A stretch of 64,000 nucleotides of DNA from Eucalyptus grandis (taxonomy: Eukaryota; Streptophyta; Magnoliopsida; Myrtales; Myrtaceae): assembly GCF_016545825.1 (NCBI RefSeq), contig NC_052617.1:4164001-4228000 (forward strand). The letters are read 5' to 3'. Below the pieces are notes generated by a model. It saw only the letters and a list, made by a program, of their open reading frames with translations, ran no database searches and was not told the DNA's origin. Both the position numbers and the translations under genes were made by a program. This document shows positions 12,501 through 25,226 of this stretch, one piece after another; position 1 is the first letter of the stretch; each line of letters begins with the position of its first letter.

Positions 12501-13596
12501 GACGTGGCAGCATGCGGGGACAATGCTGCATCATATTTTTAAGGGCCATTATGGATGAAAGTTTAATGGAAGGTACTCTGGGTCACTATTTCAAGTTTGG
12601 TGATTTTGCTGAGACGAAAAAAGTTTGAGCCATTGGTGTGCCACACAGAAAAGTTCAAGATTTTTGATGGGATTATGACTCTATATCTCATCTTTCAGTT
12701 TAATGGCATAAAATAAATGTCAGAAGTTTTCAAAGTCCGGTGAGCTTAGGATATATGTTGACTTCACCTATCATTGTTTTACTTATTCAGTTGGAATTAA
12801 GTTTAAACATGGCATCAATTTTTGCCTGCTTCAGGCATGCAACAATCATGTGAATGTGAATGACCAGCCGTTAAAGTTTTGCAACTTGTAAATTTATTGC
12901 CTGTTTGGTTGGACAACCCTTCCCAAGCTTTACCTTTGGCTTTTTCAAGTGAAACTACATTTTATCCTCCTTATTCAGGACTATTCTTGAATTTTTGACA
13001 GGGGTGTTGAATACCTTCGTGTCGAGGGGTCTGGTATTGAAAGCGGAGATAGTTTCCAGTTTTACTATTCTGATCCTGCAGCTGCCCTTGTCTCATGCCA
13101 TAAAGTCTCAGCGTGCCTGAGAAGTTTGAATCTGGGGAGTGATTCTGATTGCTCTGATAAAATGGGGAATGTCGTTGTGAGTGCTGGCAAACCCTGGGTT
13201 TTCGGAGGTTTCATTTTCTCTTCCTTTGGCCGTGGAGAATCGTTTTTCAATGATGTCAACGTCGATAGCTCACCATTTGTGGAGAACTTTCCTGGAGTTC
13301 CAGTGGCAGGAATCTTTTGTGGTGGGGAAATTGGCCGTTGCTCCCCCAGCTTGAGCATGCAAGATAGCGAAGAAGAAACCCCCGTGCATCGTGTTTGCCA
13401 TGTTTATAGCACCGTTTATCTAATAATGTCGTACACCCCGGCCCTCCAGGTGCCACTGTTACATCTTGATCCGTTGATTTTCTCCCTGTGGATAGGATGT
13501 TTGTGCATTTCGACTTCACCAGACATGTTGATAAGGAAAAAAGAAAATTTAGGTAGTTGTTTATATGGTGGATGCTTTGATATCCCCATGATCTAG
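5104..13596 (+). CDS. F-box protein with FIST domain (At5g63520-like)
   Basis: A probable SCF ubiquitin-ligase adaptor. Exons: 5104-5358, 6315-6422, 6535-6627, 6795-6941, optional micro-exon 7135-7152, 7276-7371, 7474-7513, 8910-9071, 9956-10131, 11560-11678, 13002-13596. All have GT-AG borders and consistent phase, giving 596 residues (602 with the micro-exon). The Gly-rich N-terminus precedes an F-box at about residues 33-72 (EDVLESVLRRLPAATFASAA, with a CVSRSW motif). Residues of about 95-310 match a FIST N-terminal sensor domain. A FIST_C domain follows, with the conserved VENFPGVPVAGIFCGGEIGR near the end. Family members usually stop soon after HVYSTVYLIMSYTP; here a further ~50 hydrophobic residues follow before the stop. 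Substrate and ligand are unknown. The alternatives concern only the micro-exon and the C-terminus. Confidence 0.85.
8100..8215 (+). repeat. Purine-rich (GGGA/GA)n tract in an F-box gene intron
   Basis: About 115 bp of almost pure G/A on the + strand, including a run of eight or more G near 8132, within the 1.4-kb intron between exons 7474-7513 and 8910-9071. Confidence 0.9.
9447..9497. repeat. (CT)n microsatellite
   Basis: About 25 uninterrupted CT units in the intron before exon 9956-10131 of the F-box gene. Confidence 0.95.
10430..11017 (+). repeat. Tandem duplication of about 294 bp in an F-box gene intron
   Basis: Two adjacent copies begin at about 10430 and 10724, both with TGAGGGATGA. 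They share long stretches such as GAGAGTTGCTCCACTTAT and ATGGTTATGATAAGCTC and end in TTCTGCACAGT. They differ by scattered substitutions and small indels. No protein is recognised in either copy. Confidence 0.85.
12405..12626. repeat. Foldback (inverted-repeat) element in the last F-box gene intron
   Basis: The left arm (about 12405-12491) and right arm (about 12546-12626) are imperfect reverse complements. For example, ACTAGTGACCCAAAGATA on the left pairs with the complement of TACTCTGGGTCACTATTT on the right, and both ends carry AAACTTTT. The loop is about 55 bp. The layout fits a foldback MITE, but no target duplication was established. Confidence 0.65.
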
Positions 13597-16500
13597 AAAT
13601 GATATTGGACAACGTGCATGTGCAGTAGTTACTTGGATGTTCCTGATGTTAGCATAGCCCCACGAATCAGATATTAATGGAGGTCTCAGAAATAATTGTG
13701 TGCTGACCTCTTTTCCTTTTTGGGCTATGCCAAGGAACAATTGTGAGAATTGCTTAAATCTTTAGCTGGAGCTCCCTGGATGAGTTGAATGATCTTCGAC
13801 AATAATTTCATTTCCCTGACGATACGGTTTAAATTGACGGTGACGGTATCGTAGGGCTGGTGATTACAAATAGAGCAGCCGAATAAATTATGTTCTGCAT
13901 TTTCATAAGAATCCGTTTGTTGGAAGAGTTGATTACTTCAACGGGCGGACATCATCATTGACAAATTGTTGAACTATGTAGTGACTTTTTAACAATTTTA
14001 TTGACCGTGGCTAACTCAAATTAAATAAGAGCAAGTAAAGTCAAAATTAGATGGTAGGTCAATTCACGAAGCGTTGGTAGGTCGCTCGCATTAATATTGG
14101 TAATATTTTGTACGAGGTAGGAACATTAAATTCGATGAGCTGGTAGTTCGCTCGCATTAATATTGGTAATTTTTGGTAGAAGGTTGGAACATTAAATTCG
14201 ATGGGAACTTTTGCAAGTAAATATATCGTAAGTGTTTGGAATAGCTAGTAATTTTAAAACCAATCATATGACAGTTGTTAAATGGATTCAAAATAATGGG
14301 TGTTAATTGCCTATGGATGTTAGTTACTTCGATACATTGTTAAATTACACAAGCAAATATTAGTGATCTATAAAATTGAGTTAATACAATCAAGTACTTT
14401 AAGGGAAGTGGCGATAACTCGGGCAGTTGCCGATGAAAATTCAATTAGTAGTGGATCATGAAATTTACTGACAAGGATCAATGGTGATTTGCATTTTCAC
14501 GCGCGGAATTCTAGAAATATACTTGCTTTATTTGGTTCGAAATTCTGGATATATACTTTCAAACATGGGGAAAATGTATCGATTCTTGCACTTTTGTAAT
14601 TTATGGGGGCGGGTCAAATAAAGAAACTCAACCTAAATAAGCACCATAAAGACGAAAGGTCATGAAGGCCAATAATTTCATTGCGTGTGAAATAGGAGGA
14701 AAGTGCATATACGAACATGGTAGTATAAATACAGAAATAGCAAGAAGAATCATCATCCTCATCTTTCTTTACTGACTTTTAATCTCTAGATCTCTGTTTC
14801 TTTATTTAGTGGATACATTCTGATTATGCAATTATCCGTATCGCAAGGTAGGCGAATAAATGATGTATCCAAACATTTCGTAAGATAGGCAATACCATCA
14901 CCTCACAAGGTTAGAAAATAACAACCAAAATAATGTAGACATGACATGACTAAGAAATTCGATATTATTTTCATGAGGATGAAGAAGAATATGGCATATT
15001 CTTTAAGGTTGTATTTGGTCGTCTGGATTTTTAGTGAGGGTAGAATCAGATATGATATGATAAGAAATCCAGTAAATTTGATATATCTTATCCATTATTT
15101 AGTAAATCGCAATAATAAAATCGGATTTTTCGTATCTAACCCTATCCATTGTTTGATATGAACGATATATCGATGTGAATGAACTTGAAATGTACAAATA
15201 GATATGGTCAAAATCCCTTGTGATTTGTTGCTGATGAAATTACAAACGCACAAACAAAAATAACAGAACTACAGGTTCAACAATGACGAGAAATATAAAG
15301 GACGAGGTAGGTCAGCAAGCAAGCTCCAAATCTAGTAAAAGAGACAACATGATTATTAATCATCGTGATTCCAAAAAATATATTGCTTTGACTCTTTTAC
15401 TACTTTCATGAAACTTTAATATGAATTACAAATTTAGAGAAAAGATGGATATCTATTTTTTACTAATTTTTGTGCATTTTTAACATGAACTAGAGAGCTA
15501 CAGAGGTGAAGGAATTTCGACTCTCTCATCATTTTCGTAGAGGTTGACATGAACAAAGAACTACCTATGAGTCATGAAACTTCAACACGAACCAAAGATA
15601 TGGATAAGAGGAGACAAAGTGAAAAGGATTTGTTTTAAGTTTAAATTTGTTTCTATACAAAAAAAGTTTAAATTTGTTCATTTAATATTGGGGTTCTTTT
15701 ACTTTATTTACTTATTTTATAATTAATTCCCCTCTCTTTTTCATTTTTTTTCATTCCCTTCTATCACACCTTAATAAAATTTTATTAAATAATAGACTAT
15801 ACTAATATATCTAAAATATGTAACAAATATAGTATATATAAACACGCACGCATGCACGCACACACATACACAAAACATATATTATAGGATAGAAAGAATT
15901 TCAAATATAAATATTATATATATATATATAAATAGGAGTAAATAAAAAATTGTCAATTACTCTTTTTGTTATTTTGAGTTTTTATTTTGTATCAATCCAA
16001 ATATTATTTTTATCCCGTCTTCCTTATATGTAACTTTATCCTATCTTTGACAGGAGGTAAATATGTTTAATGATAAGTTTTATTCCATCCCGACTTTTAT
16101 CCCGATCAATCGAACGCAGTCTAAAAAGACTTTCTCAGTATTTCGCTGTTGCCCATGTTCGGTTGTTGGAGTGGGCGACGCAATTGACAAAGTGCATTTC
16201 GTTTGGTGACTTTAGGTGCAACCAACGTGCTGTCTTTATTCAACTCGGGCATGATTCCTTTCCAACTCCATGCTCATTCCCCTTTTCTAATCTCTCTTTC
16301 TCCCCATTCTTCAATTTAATTGGTATCGACCTTTCCCCACGTCACGTGTTGACTCCTTTCACGGGCGGGCAACCTCAGAATATGTCCGCACCCCGGAACC
16401 AAACAAGAAGTGACAAGGAAAGGAAAGACACTCGAAAACAAGAAAGAAATAATACGGACGTGATCTCGTCGTCACTCAAAGTCACGAGAGAGATTAAGCA

Positions 16501-16749
16501 GCACCAGAAGAGGAAGGAGAGGAAGAAGAAAAGGCAGAAGTAGGGAAGCAAAGAAAGGAAGTTAATCCCTTGTCTAAGTTTTAAGGAAACTCCCAGCAGT
16601 CATCTCGTTTGTGACCTTTTCGAGAGGATTTCATTACAACCGGATCACCCGCACCACTTAAAACATTCCTCATCCCCCACCCCCACCCCCCAAAGCAGGT
16701 ATGCCTACCTTTGGAAAAACTTCCATTCTGTCCTCCTCACGTTTTGAGA
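13597..16749. other. AT-rich intergenic region between the F-box gene and the first lyase gene
   Basis: No gene is seen. It contains a 66-bp tandem duplication (14075-14205), an (AT)n tract near 15914-15931 and CA/CG-rich dinucleotide runs near 15840-15875. About 15005-15065 and 16070-16115 look weakly like degenerate inverted ends of a DNA element, too diverged to call. The last 300 bp are A/G-rich and probably include the 5'UTR of the lyase gene. Confidence 0.5.
14075..14205 (+). repeat. 66-bp tandem duplication
   Basis: Two copies with period 66 bp share GCTCGCATTAATATTGGTAA and GGAACATTAAATTCGATG and are separated by no spacer. Confidence 0.85.
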
Positions 16750-19700
16750 ATGATGATGGGTCTCGTGAGGACCGCCCTTTTCTTGATGTTTTTCTCTGCA
16801 TTCCTGTTCCACGGTCTCTGTGTCAGGAGAACCGAGATTGATGTTGTGCGACATGTTGGAGAGGCTAGTGGTGGAGATGATGAGGCTAATGCGCCTGGAC
16901 CATCCACGCCGCCCTCCGGGGGGGTCCAAGTCCAAGTCCGAGATAAATATGTACGGGATTTCCGTTTGCTCTCAGTTCTTTATCTCTGTTTTATTTCGCT
17001 TTCGGTTTTTATTCGGGTGCATTCTGCTAATATGTAAACTTTGAAGTGGTGAATCTTTTCGTGTTTCTCCCGGTCGAATATGGAAGTCAGGCTGACGGAC
17101 AGTCCAAAGTAGATTTTGATGATGTTGTTCTTTTAGAGTTGGCATTAGTAGATCGAAAAAGCTGCTTTGGAGCAATAGTCATGAAGTTCAGTACCTCAAA
17201 AGATCGAGCAATATTGCGATCGATTGAATCACAAGCACGTCGTGGCATAAGTAAATTGCTTTCCATCCACTGGGTCTTTCTTCTCCAATACGCTGATCAG
17301 CCGCTCTGCAGGTGGTTATGGATAATGGTATCCTCCAAGTCAATTTGTCAAATCCCGGGGGAAGTGTTATTGGAATACAGTACAATGGCGTCGACAATTT
17401 GCTCAACGAACTAAATGGCGAATCTAACAGAGGGTATGCGATTGTTGATGTCTTGAGTTCTTTCGTTTTTACATGCCATTCCTCATTCATTTTATTCTTA
17501 ATGAAATTCTCTGCACTAGATAAATTCTTAGGTTTTTTTAGCGAGAATTAGTAAAGGAATAAATTCATGGATCATTGAAGCAAGTCATCTTATACTTGAT
17601 AACGGCCAAAGTGAATGGACCATCCTCTAAAGAAAATCTTACCAAGCGATACTTGTCTATCTCGTCATGTTATCAGCTACGATCTGCAACAAACCAGAAC
17701 CTCAGAAAGGCCACTCTTTCTTTTTCCTGAGCATTGTTAGCCTTTGCAAAAATAGTTGAATTGTTGCTTCTTGCTCAATCCTATTGTTTTTTGTTCAATG
17801 GTTAGATACCTGAATTATTCTACTGGAATATGCAGGTACTGGGATGTGGTTTGGAGTGCTCAGAAAAGTAACAAAACAAAGGGTAAACTTGATAGGTATG
17901 TTATATTACCATCTTCTCTGCACTCGAGCTTTCACTTCCATCGAAGTTCCAGGTGGCATTTAATTTTATCAGACATGAACTCTGGCACCACAGTGTCACT
18001 TTGTAGCCTGCAATGAAGACTCAGTTGAATTGTATGAAAGCTATGTGAATGTAATAAGCAACTCAACAGCTTGATCCCTTAGAGCGTTTATAAATCATTT
18101 GAAGCCTTTATCTGAGGATAAATTCTTATCAGGACAAATCAAAGTTCTGCATTTCTTAATGGTACAACAGATGACTCATTCTTTTGGCACTACCATTTTA
18201 ACATCTTTCTTGAAGTTGTCCATACACCAAAAGGAAAACATTTTATTTTCAACCTCAGGCCTTCTGAAGTAACTTTTGTCAGTAAATTTCACGTGACCCT
18301 TGAGTACATATCTAAAGATGTATGTCAAAACATGATGTTAAGTTCCAGTTATAAATGTTTGCTGCTGCTGCTCTGTAACAAGTAAAACTGAACTTATGCA
18401 GGCTTGATGGCACAAAGTTTGAGGTTATAGTGGAGAACGATGAGCAAGTTGAGCTCTCATTCACTAGAATGTGGAACTTGTCACTTGCGGGGAAAGTAGT
18501 TCCATTAAATATAGACAAGAGGTACGCTGTCTCCTTCTAATGTTAGCATGTTGTGTTTGTGGGGAAAGCTACACGTCTGGTGGTGATAATATTAATGGCA
18601 ATCTTTTAGGTATGTGATGCTCCGTGGATCTTCAGGCTTCTACACGTATGCAATTTACGAACACTTAGCAGAATGGCCTACTTTCACCATTGGTAACACA
18701 AGGACTGTGCTCAAGCTTAGAAAGGACAAGTATGTTTCTGCTGCCTCTAAATTATATCAAAAAGGTTCATTTCCCAAACATTTTTTGAAAAATCGAAAGT
18801 ACTCGAAATGAAGAATCTGGACCTGGTGGTGGAGGAGTTCAACAGATTGAACAAATTTTTTAATGCGTTTTTTGATGTGCCTAGGTTTCGTTATATGGCG
18901 ATAGCAGCTAACAGGCAAAGATATATGCCCCTTCCAGATGATAGATTGCCAGACAGAGGCCAAGTCCTGGCCTATCCTGAGGCGGTTCGGCTCATTAATC
19001 CAGTGGAACCAGAGTTTACAGGAGAGGTAGTTTCTTCTGATCTGACATTCGTTTTACTTATTAAAGGATCAAATTCTGGAATCAGAAATGAAGATCACCG
19101 GGAATGATGATTATTTGAGAGCTTATTGTTGATCGTTGCAGGTGGATGATAAGTATGAGTACTCATGTGAAGGCAAAGACATCCAGGTCCATGGTTGGAT
19201 CAGCACAGATCCGCCCATGGGGGTCTGGCAAATCACACCGAGCTATGAGTTCCGCAGTGGCGGACCTGTGAAGCAGTTTCTAACATCTCATGTCGGCCCG
19301 ACATCCCTCAATGTAAATAACTCTCCTCTTAATCTAAGACATTAGAAGAAGTAATATCGGTTTCTCTCACCTAGATGGCACTAATGCTCTTAGTTGGAGC
19401 TTCAATTGATCACTCCAAAGTACAATGACAATGAATCTACATTCTTGGTGACAAAGTACAATGAACGAATCTACCAATCACTCATTGCTTTCTCAAATTG
19501 GAATCCCTAAGGTTTTTGTGAGTGCTCATTACTCTGGGGTCGACCTGACAATGAAGTTTGGACCGAACGAGCCGTGGAAGAAAGTCTTCGGCCCGGTTTT
19601 TGTCTACCTTAACTCTATGTTGGATGGAGAAGACCCGCGCTCTCTTTGGATGGATGCAAAAGAGCAGGTTTTGCATGAATACCTTGATACACTAACTTAT

Positions 19701-21598
19701 CAAACATTGTCCAATCTTCCTGTGCGCATGGTTTAACTTGATTTTGTTGATAGTTAATCGTTGAAGCCGAAAGCTGGCCGTACAAGTTCCCGGCTTCAGA
19801 GGATTATGTCCAGCCCAGTCAAAGGGGCAATGTGACTGGTCGACTACTCGTGCTAGACAGGTGGGTACTTCTCTTACCTTCATGCCAAATGCACTCAGAA
19901 TGCTTAGATGGTGCCCATTTTCTTTATGCGCATCTGGTCAACTAATGAATCGATGATGTCCAGATATATTAGCGAGGAATGCGTAACGGCATATGGTGCT
20001 TATGTGGGATTGGCACCGCCTGGAGACGCTGGATCATGGCAAAGAGAAACCAAGGTAATTTTTAATTTCAGTATATACAGGCACCTACCAGGGCTATGTC
20101 AAGCTGTTCTGGAGTTTTTGCGAGCGCTGGATCTGTTTTTGTTAATGCAAGTCCTTCTTAGTGATTAATGAAGAATGAAAATACAGAGAATTCTCGCTAC
20201 ATAACAAATCTCTCCTTACTAGGGCTATCAATTTTGGACCAGAGCAGATGAAGAGGGAAATTTCTCCATCAGCGGTATTATTCCCGGCCAATACAATCTC
20301 TATGCTTGGGTTTCAGGTTTCATTGGAGACTACAAATATGAGAACAACATTACGATATCTGCAGGTATATGCTTTCTTATTTGGATAGACTGGTAGTTTC
20401 CTCTGTTCTTGAACAACTAACATGGATTAACACATGTCGATGAGCAGCTTCTCATATCAACGTGGGCGAACTTGTGTATGAGCCTCCAAGAAGTGGCCCA
20501 ACGCTGTGGGAAATAGGCATTCCTGACCGTACTGCTTCAGAGTATTACATTCCAGATCCTGACCCTCAATACATTAACCCACTCTATATCAATCATCCTG
20601 ATAGGTTAGTCATGTTTCAACCATATGATCTCTCTCTCTCTCTCTCTCTCTCTCTGCCCTTTCTTGGCCTCGGAGAGCCAACGTTTGATTTACCATTGCC
20701 CAGGTTTAGACAGTATGGGCTGTGGGAAAGGTATACAGAGTTATATCCAGATGAAGATTTGATTTACTCAGTTGGGACAAGCGACTACAGGAAGGATTGG
20801 TTCTTTGCTCAAGTTACCAGGTTTTAGTTTCATAATCAGTCTTCATTCTTTATTTTTGCATTCTTGGGAATTTCAAGATGCATGAATGATAACGCAGTGA
20901 ACATCTTATAATAGCAGCCCCGGAACGTGGCATGCTTTTTCTTGGAATGCAAAATCATTTGGTGAACCTAATTCAAAGTGAAAGAAACAGACAAAAACAA
21001 TTGCTGTTAAGACTTTCTTTTCCAAAAAATCCCATGTGGTTCATCTGATTATGAAGTAAAAGCTTTCTGTGCCTAACGTAACTCATCAGCTGAACATTAT
21101 CCTGTGTCACAGAGAAACTGGCAATAACACGTATAACGGAACTACTTGGCAAATCAAGTTCACAACTTACAGCATCGATCATACTGGAACCTATAAATTG
21201 CAATTGGCTCTTGCGACTGCTCACATTTCCGAGCTGCAGGTATGCTGCTTAGCCCTACTGAATTTTAATCAGCCTCAATTTAAAGAGATGCTCCATTGTA
21301 GTCCACTAGTACTTCTATTCATAATGTTCTCTTCTTAAAGGTACGGTTCAATGACGCAAATGCAAGCTCTCCTTTATTCTCAAGCGGTGTGATTGGGAGG
21401 GACAACACTATTGCGAGACATGGCATTCATGGGCTCTATTGGTTGTTCTCCATCGACGTGCCAGGCACCGAACTGATCAAGGGCGAGAACACCATCTTCC
21501 TCACACAAATAGGAAGCACAAGCCCTTTTCAGGGGATAATGTATGACTACATTCGCCTCGAGGGACCTCCACCTTCCAATTCTACGAACAGATTTTAG
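16750..21598 (+). CDS. Rhamnogalacturonate lyase (polysaccharide lyase family 4), secreted copy
   Basis: PL4 lyases cleave the rhamnogalacturonan-I backbone of pectin by beta-elimination in the cell wall. Exons: 16750-16950, 17312-17433, 17836-17895, 18402-18521, 18610-18729, 18885-19026, 19142-19312, 19512-19667, 19754-19860, 19964-20054, 20223-20364, 20448-20604, 20704-20820, 21113-21239, 21341-21598. All phases fit, giving 696 residues, a usual plant length. Of three consecutive ATGs I took the first; MMMGLVRTALFLMFFSAF then HGLC is a signal peptide. The beta-sandwich lyase domain includes VVMDNGILQVNLSNP and FRYMAIAANRQRYMPLP. Lys residues near 203-208 and the His of VHGW (about 272) are my candidates for the catalytic pair known from the fungal enzyme. 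A FnIII-like part (GYQFWTRADEEGNFSISGI) and a C-terminal carbohydrate-binding-like domain follow. The next gene is its tandem paralogue. Confidence 0.93.
20631..20656. repeat. (CT)n microsatellite in an intron of the first lyase gene
   Basis: About 13 CT units in the 99-bp intron between exons 20448-20604 and 20704-20820. It could serve as part of the polypyrimidine tract. Confidence 0.85.
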
Positions 21599-22080
21599 TT
21601 CTTTTCCTTACATTTAGATCCTTCAACACAGTCTTTCTTTCTAGATAGCATAAATAAGATGGTCATGATTTTTTTGCTAATCATTTCAATGATGACCTTG
21701 CAACAATTCATCCATATATACCTCCATTGTCGGTGAGAAATTACTACATGAACAGCATCTAATTCAATGGATTGTCTTGATCACAGTTTGAGATTCAGTC
21801 TATGATGAACAAAACAAAGCCATCCCGATCCCCTCGAACGGACTCATTGTAGAACAAAGGTTGAAAATTCATGTGAACTTCGTTACTGGGGTGAAATTTT
21901 TAATAGCTATACAGACATTGGCCAAAATCAGTAGCCAACTATTAGGCCCTGCATGAATTAATGCATGTGATTCATGGTTATTTCACTTTAATTAACTTCA
22001 AAGTTGATAACTGGAGTTATAGAGCTCGCTAAGGCTTCTCCAAGCACTCCATGGCCAGCGATAATGCAGCATGTCAAGTT

Positions 22081-22083
<3 letters not shown>

Positions 22084-22128
<45 letters not shown>
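22084..22128. repeat. (GA)n microsatellite
   Basis: About 22 uninterrupted AG units between the lyase genes. Confidence 0.95.
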
Positions 22129-22130
<2 letters not shown>

Positions 22131-22347
22131 ATATCTTTTCCTCCAATCACATCAAAATCAACTCTTAGCAGCTAAGTTTTCTTAAGGATTGCGTCCTTAA
22201 AACCTGCAAGTTATCCTTTAGTCTACTATTACTATATCTGTTATTAAGCTCGAGATTGAAGCAATTATGACTTTATGTATCCTTGTTGATGTCAAGAACA
22301 TAAGTCATCCATGCTGTCTTGGCACTATAATCCGATACTTTTGAGTT

Positions 22348-22740
22348 TCAAAGACCAAATTTGGAGTAGTTAAGGGTATAGATCATGCCAAATGCATACG
22401 AGCAGTCAGGCGATGCCCCATCTGCCTGACTTGCTGTCATAAATTCACACCGTATTTTCTTGTCGATGTGGAAATTGCAGCCGTGATGATAGAGGGCCAG
22501 GGCCTCCATTGCGAAGTACATCTTGTCAACTCCACAATTCTTGTGTCGGCATTGTGTTGGATGAGTGCTTATAAGCTTAAGATGGTTCCGATAACCAGGA
22601 GATTTCAGTAACGAAATAAAAAGATCAAGGTTGAGGAAACCGTCAAAACTCATTACAAAGACGGCATCAAAGTTGCGACGTGCATCTAACCCATGTCGAG
22701 GTTTCCTTTCCGTGCAATTATACAGTTCTTTTGCAAGAAC
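22348..22740 (-). pseudogene. Unassigned open frame or gene fragment, minus strand
   Basis: An open frame of about 130 codons on the minus strand begins right after a TAA stop. Its first in-frame ATG (22653) gives 101 residues. The composition is protein-like, with several Cys and His residues (CRHKNCGVDKMYFAMEALAL and YHHGCNFHI). I do not recognise the family. It could be an exon fragment of a mobile or lineage-specific gene, or chance. No convincing further exons were found. Confidence 0.25.
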
Positions 22741-23072
22741 TTAAGTCCTCCAATACGAGCAATCTAATGATATAAACGTGGAATAAGCCACGATATTCTC
22801 CGGATTTTGCATCTATACAGATGTCTATCCTTGCACGCCTCAATTTCGCAAACCCACCAAACGGTGGTGGCGACCGAGTGAAGTAAATAAAAGTTGAGTC
22901 TGCGAAAAGCATTGCTTGCTTTTTAGTTCAAGAAAGCAAAGCTAAAAGGCGTCATTCTTATAACCCCGCCCTAGCGAACTTGTGGTGTCTCTTACATCAT
23001 GCTACTAGAGATCATTTGCGGAAACCGGCGCGCAAGCGCAAGATAATTTTCATATACATTTCCTCGTTCCAC

Positions 23073-25190
23073 ATGATTAGAGCAATGATGGAGAACCAGA
23101 ATGCTTCTGTTGCTCAAGAAGGTGGCAAAATGGGAAGTGATGGTTATACTGCGTCGTCGCTGAGGGTGCAATTGAATGTTCAGGATAAGCAAGTGAGTCC
23201 TTGGTTTTCTTGATCGTTATACACACTTTTTTCTAGGTGCATGCAAATCTAGACATGTTATCTTCTCGGCACCTTTCGCCGGAGTTCACGTCGGACATTT
23301 CATCTTGTCCGGGAGAAAATAACCGTGTTTATATAGTACCCGTTAAACTCGATAGACAGGCCGGTTTGACACGGAGCCTTAAAGCTCCTCGTCCCGGCTC
23401 TACTCGCGACTTTGCAAATTTCAAACCTTACAGAGAAAAATGACCGAGTTTTTACCAATCCCGACCATAGAAACGAGATTTAACTCGGACCACTCGATTC
23501 GTGCATTAAGTTTTAGACCTTACCTAGAAAAGCATTTTACATACGATCTCGACTCTAAGGTTGAGACATTGCATCGTGGAGTTTATATCTAGCTGATGTC
23601 GTGCGGACGTGCATGGACGCGGCGCAGGTGGTGATGGACAATGGCATGGTCCAGGTGACAATAGCGAAACCGGAGGGATTCGTCACCGGGATCAAATACA
23701 ACGGCATCGGCAATTTGCTAGAAGTTCTTAACGAGGAATGGGACAGAGGGTGCGTCGACAGATTAGTTGAATCGATCTGGTCTTGAAATTATGCTTGATT
23801 TTCAAACTTATGGTTCGTCGCAGGTATTGGGACCTCGTGTGGAGCGAAGCAGGTAGTGCCGGCACGACCGGTACCGATGATAGGTAAGCCTCATCATCAT
23901 TCCGATCGTTCTATTAAACACAAAGAACAAAAAAATTTCAAAATCTATAACAGAAGTTGAAGGTTACGATGGTTGGACCTATTTAGGAGAGATGGAATTT
24001 TGTGTTTTATTATTGTGAGATTATGACTCATTTTCGTTAGAATCAACGAGCTTTCGTGATCAAATTGGTCGACGAAATACTCGCATTGGCCTAAGTTTTG
24101 AGTATATCCTAATCATTTCGATTTTTTATATTTTCTTAAAAAAGTAATACACCGAACCTGATGGAGTTGGATGAGTGGTTAAACAGTCTGTGTAAATTAC
24201 GAGCACGGTAAAAATTCCACATCTCATGCCGCCGGTGACAACAATTCCATATTCAGCCAACATAGCCAAAAGATAGTTGGGCATTTCATGAGTTTAGAAC
24301 TTGCTTAAAATGAGCTTTTCTCGTCATTGAAGGAGGGAGTAGTATTTATAGTTATACTTTTTCCCGCCGTCATATAATGTAATCAATTCCAACCCCGTTC
24401 GGAAATGATTTTAGCCCATATCTTAATCTCATTATGGGATGTATTAGATTGGTCATGCATCTTAATTTTTCGATCGGCAAAAGTAATACATTCAATTCAA
24501 AGATATAGGGTTTTCTACATATTATCCATCTAATGCTTCTGTGGCTTTGGTGGTGCAGAATGAATGCAACGAAGTTCAACGTGATAGTGGAGAACGAGGA
24601 GCAAGTGGAGATCTCGTTCACGAGGATGTGGGATTCCTCCATGGCGGGCCAGATGGTTCCCCTCAACATCGACAAAAGGTGTGATTTTATTTCAAGTTTC
24701 ATGTCGTAAAGCGTATGAAAAAACAAGCAATGATTGGGGGAAAAAAGATTTGACTTTCCTTCAGGTATTTTTCAGGTTCGTCATGCTTCGGAATTGCTCA
24801 GGATTCTACTCCTATGGAATCTACGAGCACTCCGGGGATTGGCCTGCTTTCAACCTTCCCCAAACCAGGATTGTCTTCAAGCTCAGAAAGGATAAGTTAG
24901 TACACACGTTATGGCTATGGCAACTGCTGCATGACATCTATCTTAGTTGATGAGAATGAGAACTTTTTTCCCCTCTCTCTCCCCATTTCTGTTCTCAATT
25001 GTTGATTAATATGATGGGTTGTTGTGGTGGTGGTAATTACATGGATAGGTTTAATTATATGGCGGTGGGAGACAACAGGCGGAGACATATGCCCCTTCCC
25101 GACGATCGGTCGCCTCGCAGAGGGCAGCCCTTGGCCACTCCTGAAGCCGTTCTTCTTGTCGATCCCGTCGAACCAGAGTTCAAAGGCGAG

Positions 25191-25226
<36 letters not shown>

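Larger units (their letters stand above)
21599..23072. other. Spacer between the two lyase genes
   Basis: Holds the 3'UTR of the first lyase gene, a (GA)n microsatellite at 22084-22128 and an open frame on the minus strand at 22348-22740, described separately. The promoter of the second lyase gene must lie in the last part, but I see no clear TATA box. Confidence 0.5.

Noticed and set aside
14075..14205. Repeat array that might suggest CRISPR-like or regulatory structure
   Set aside because: Only two adjacent 66-bp copies without unique spacers, in a plant genome; a simple tandem duplication.
15005..16115. Possible large MITE with inverted ends in the AT-rich spacer
   Set aside because: The end similarity is too weak, and no target duplication could be found by eye.
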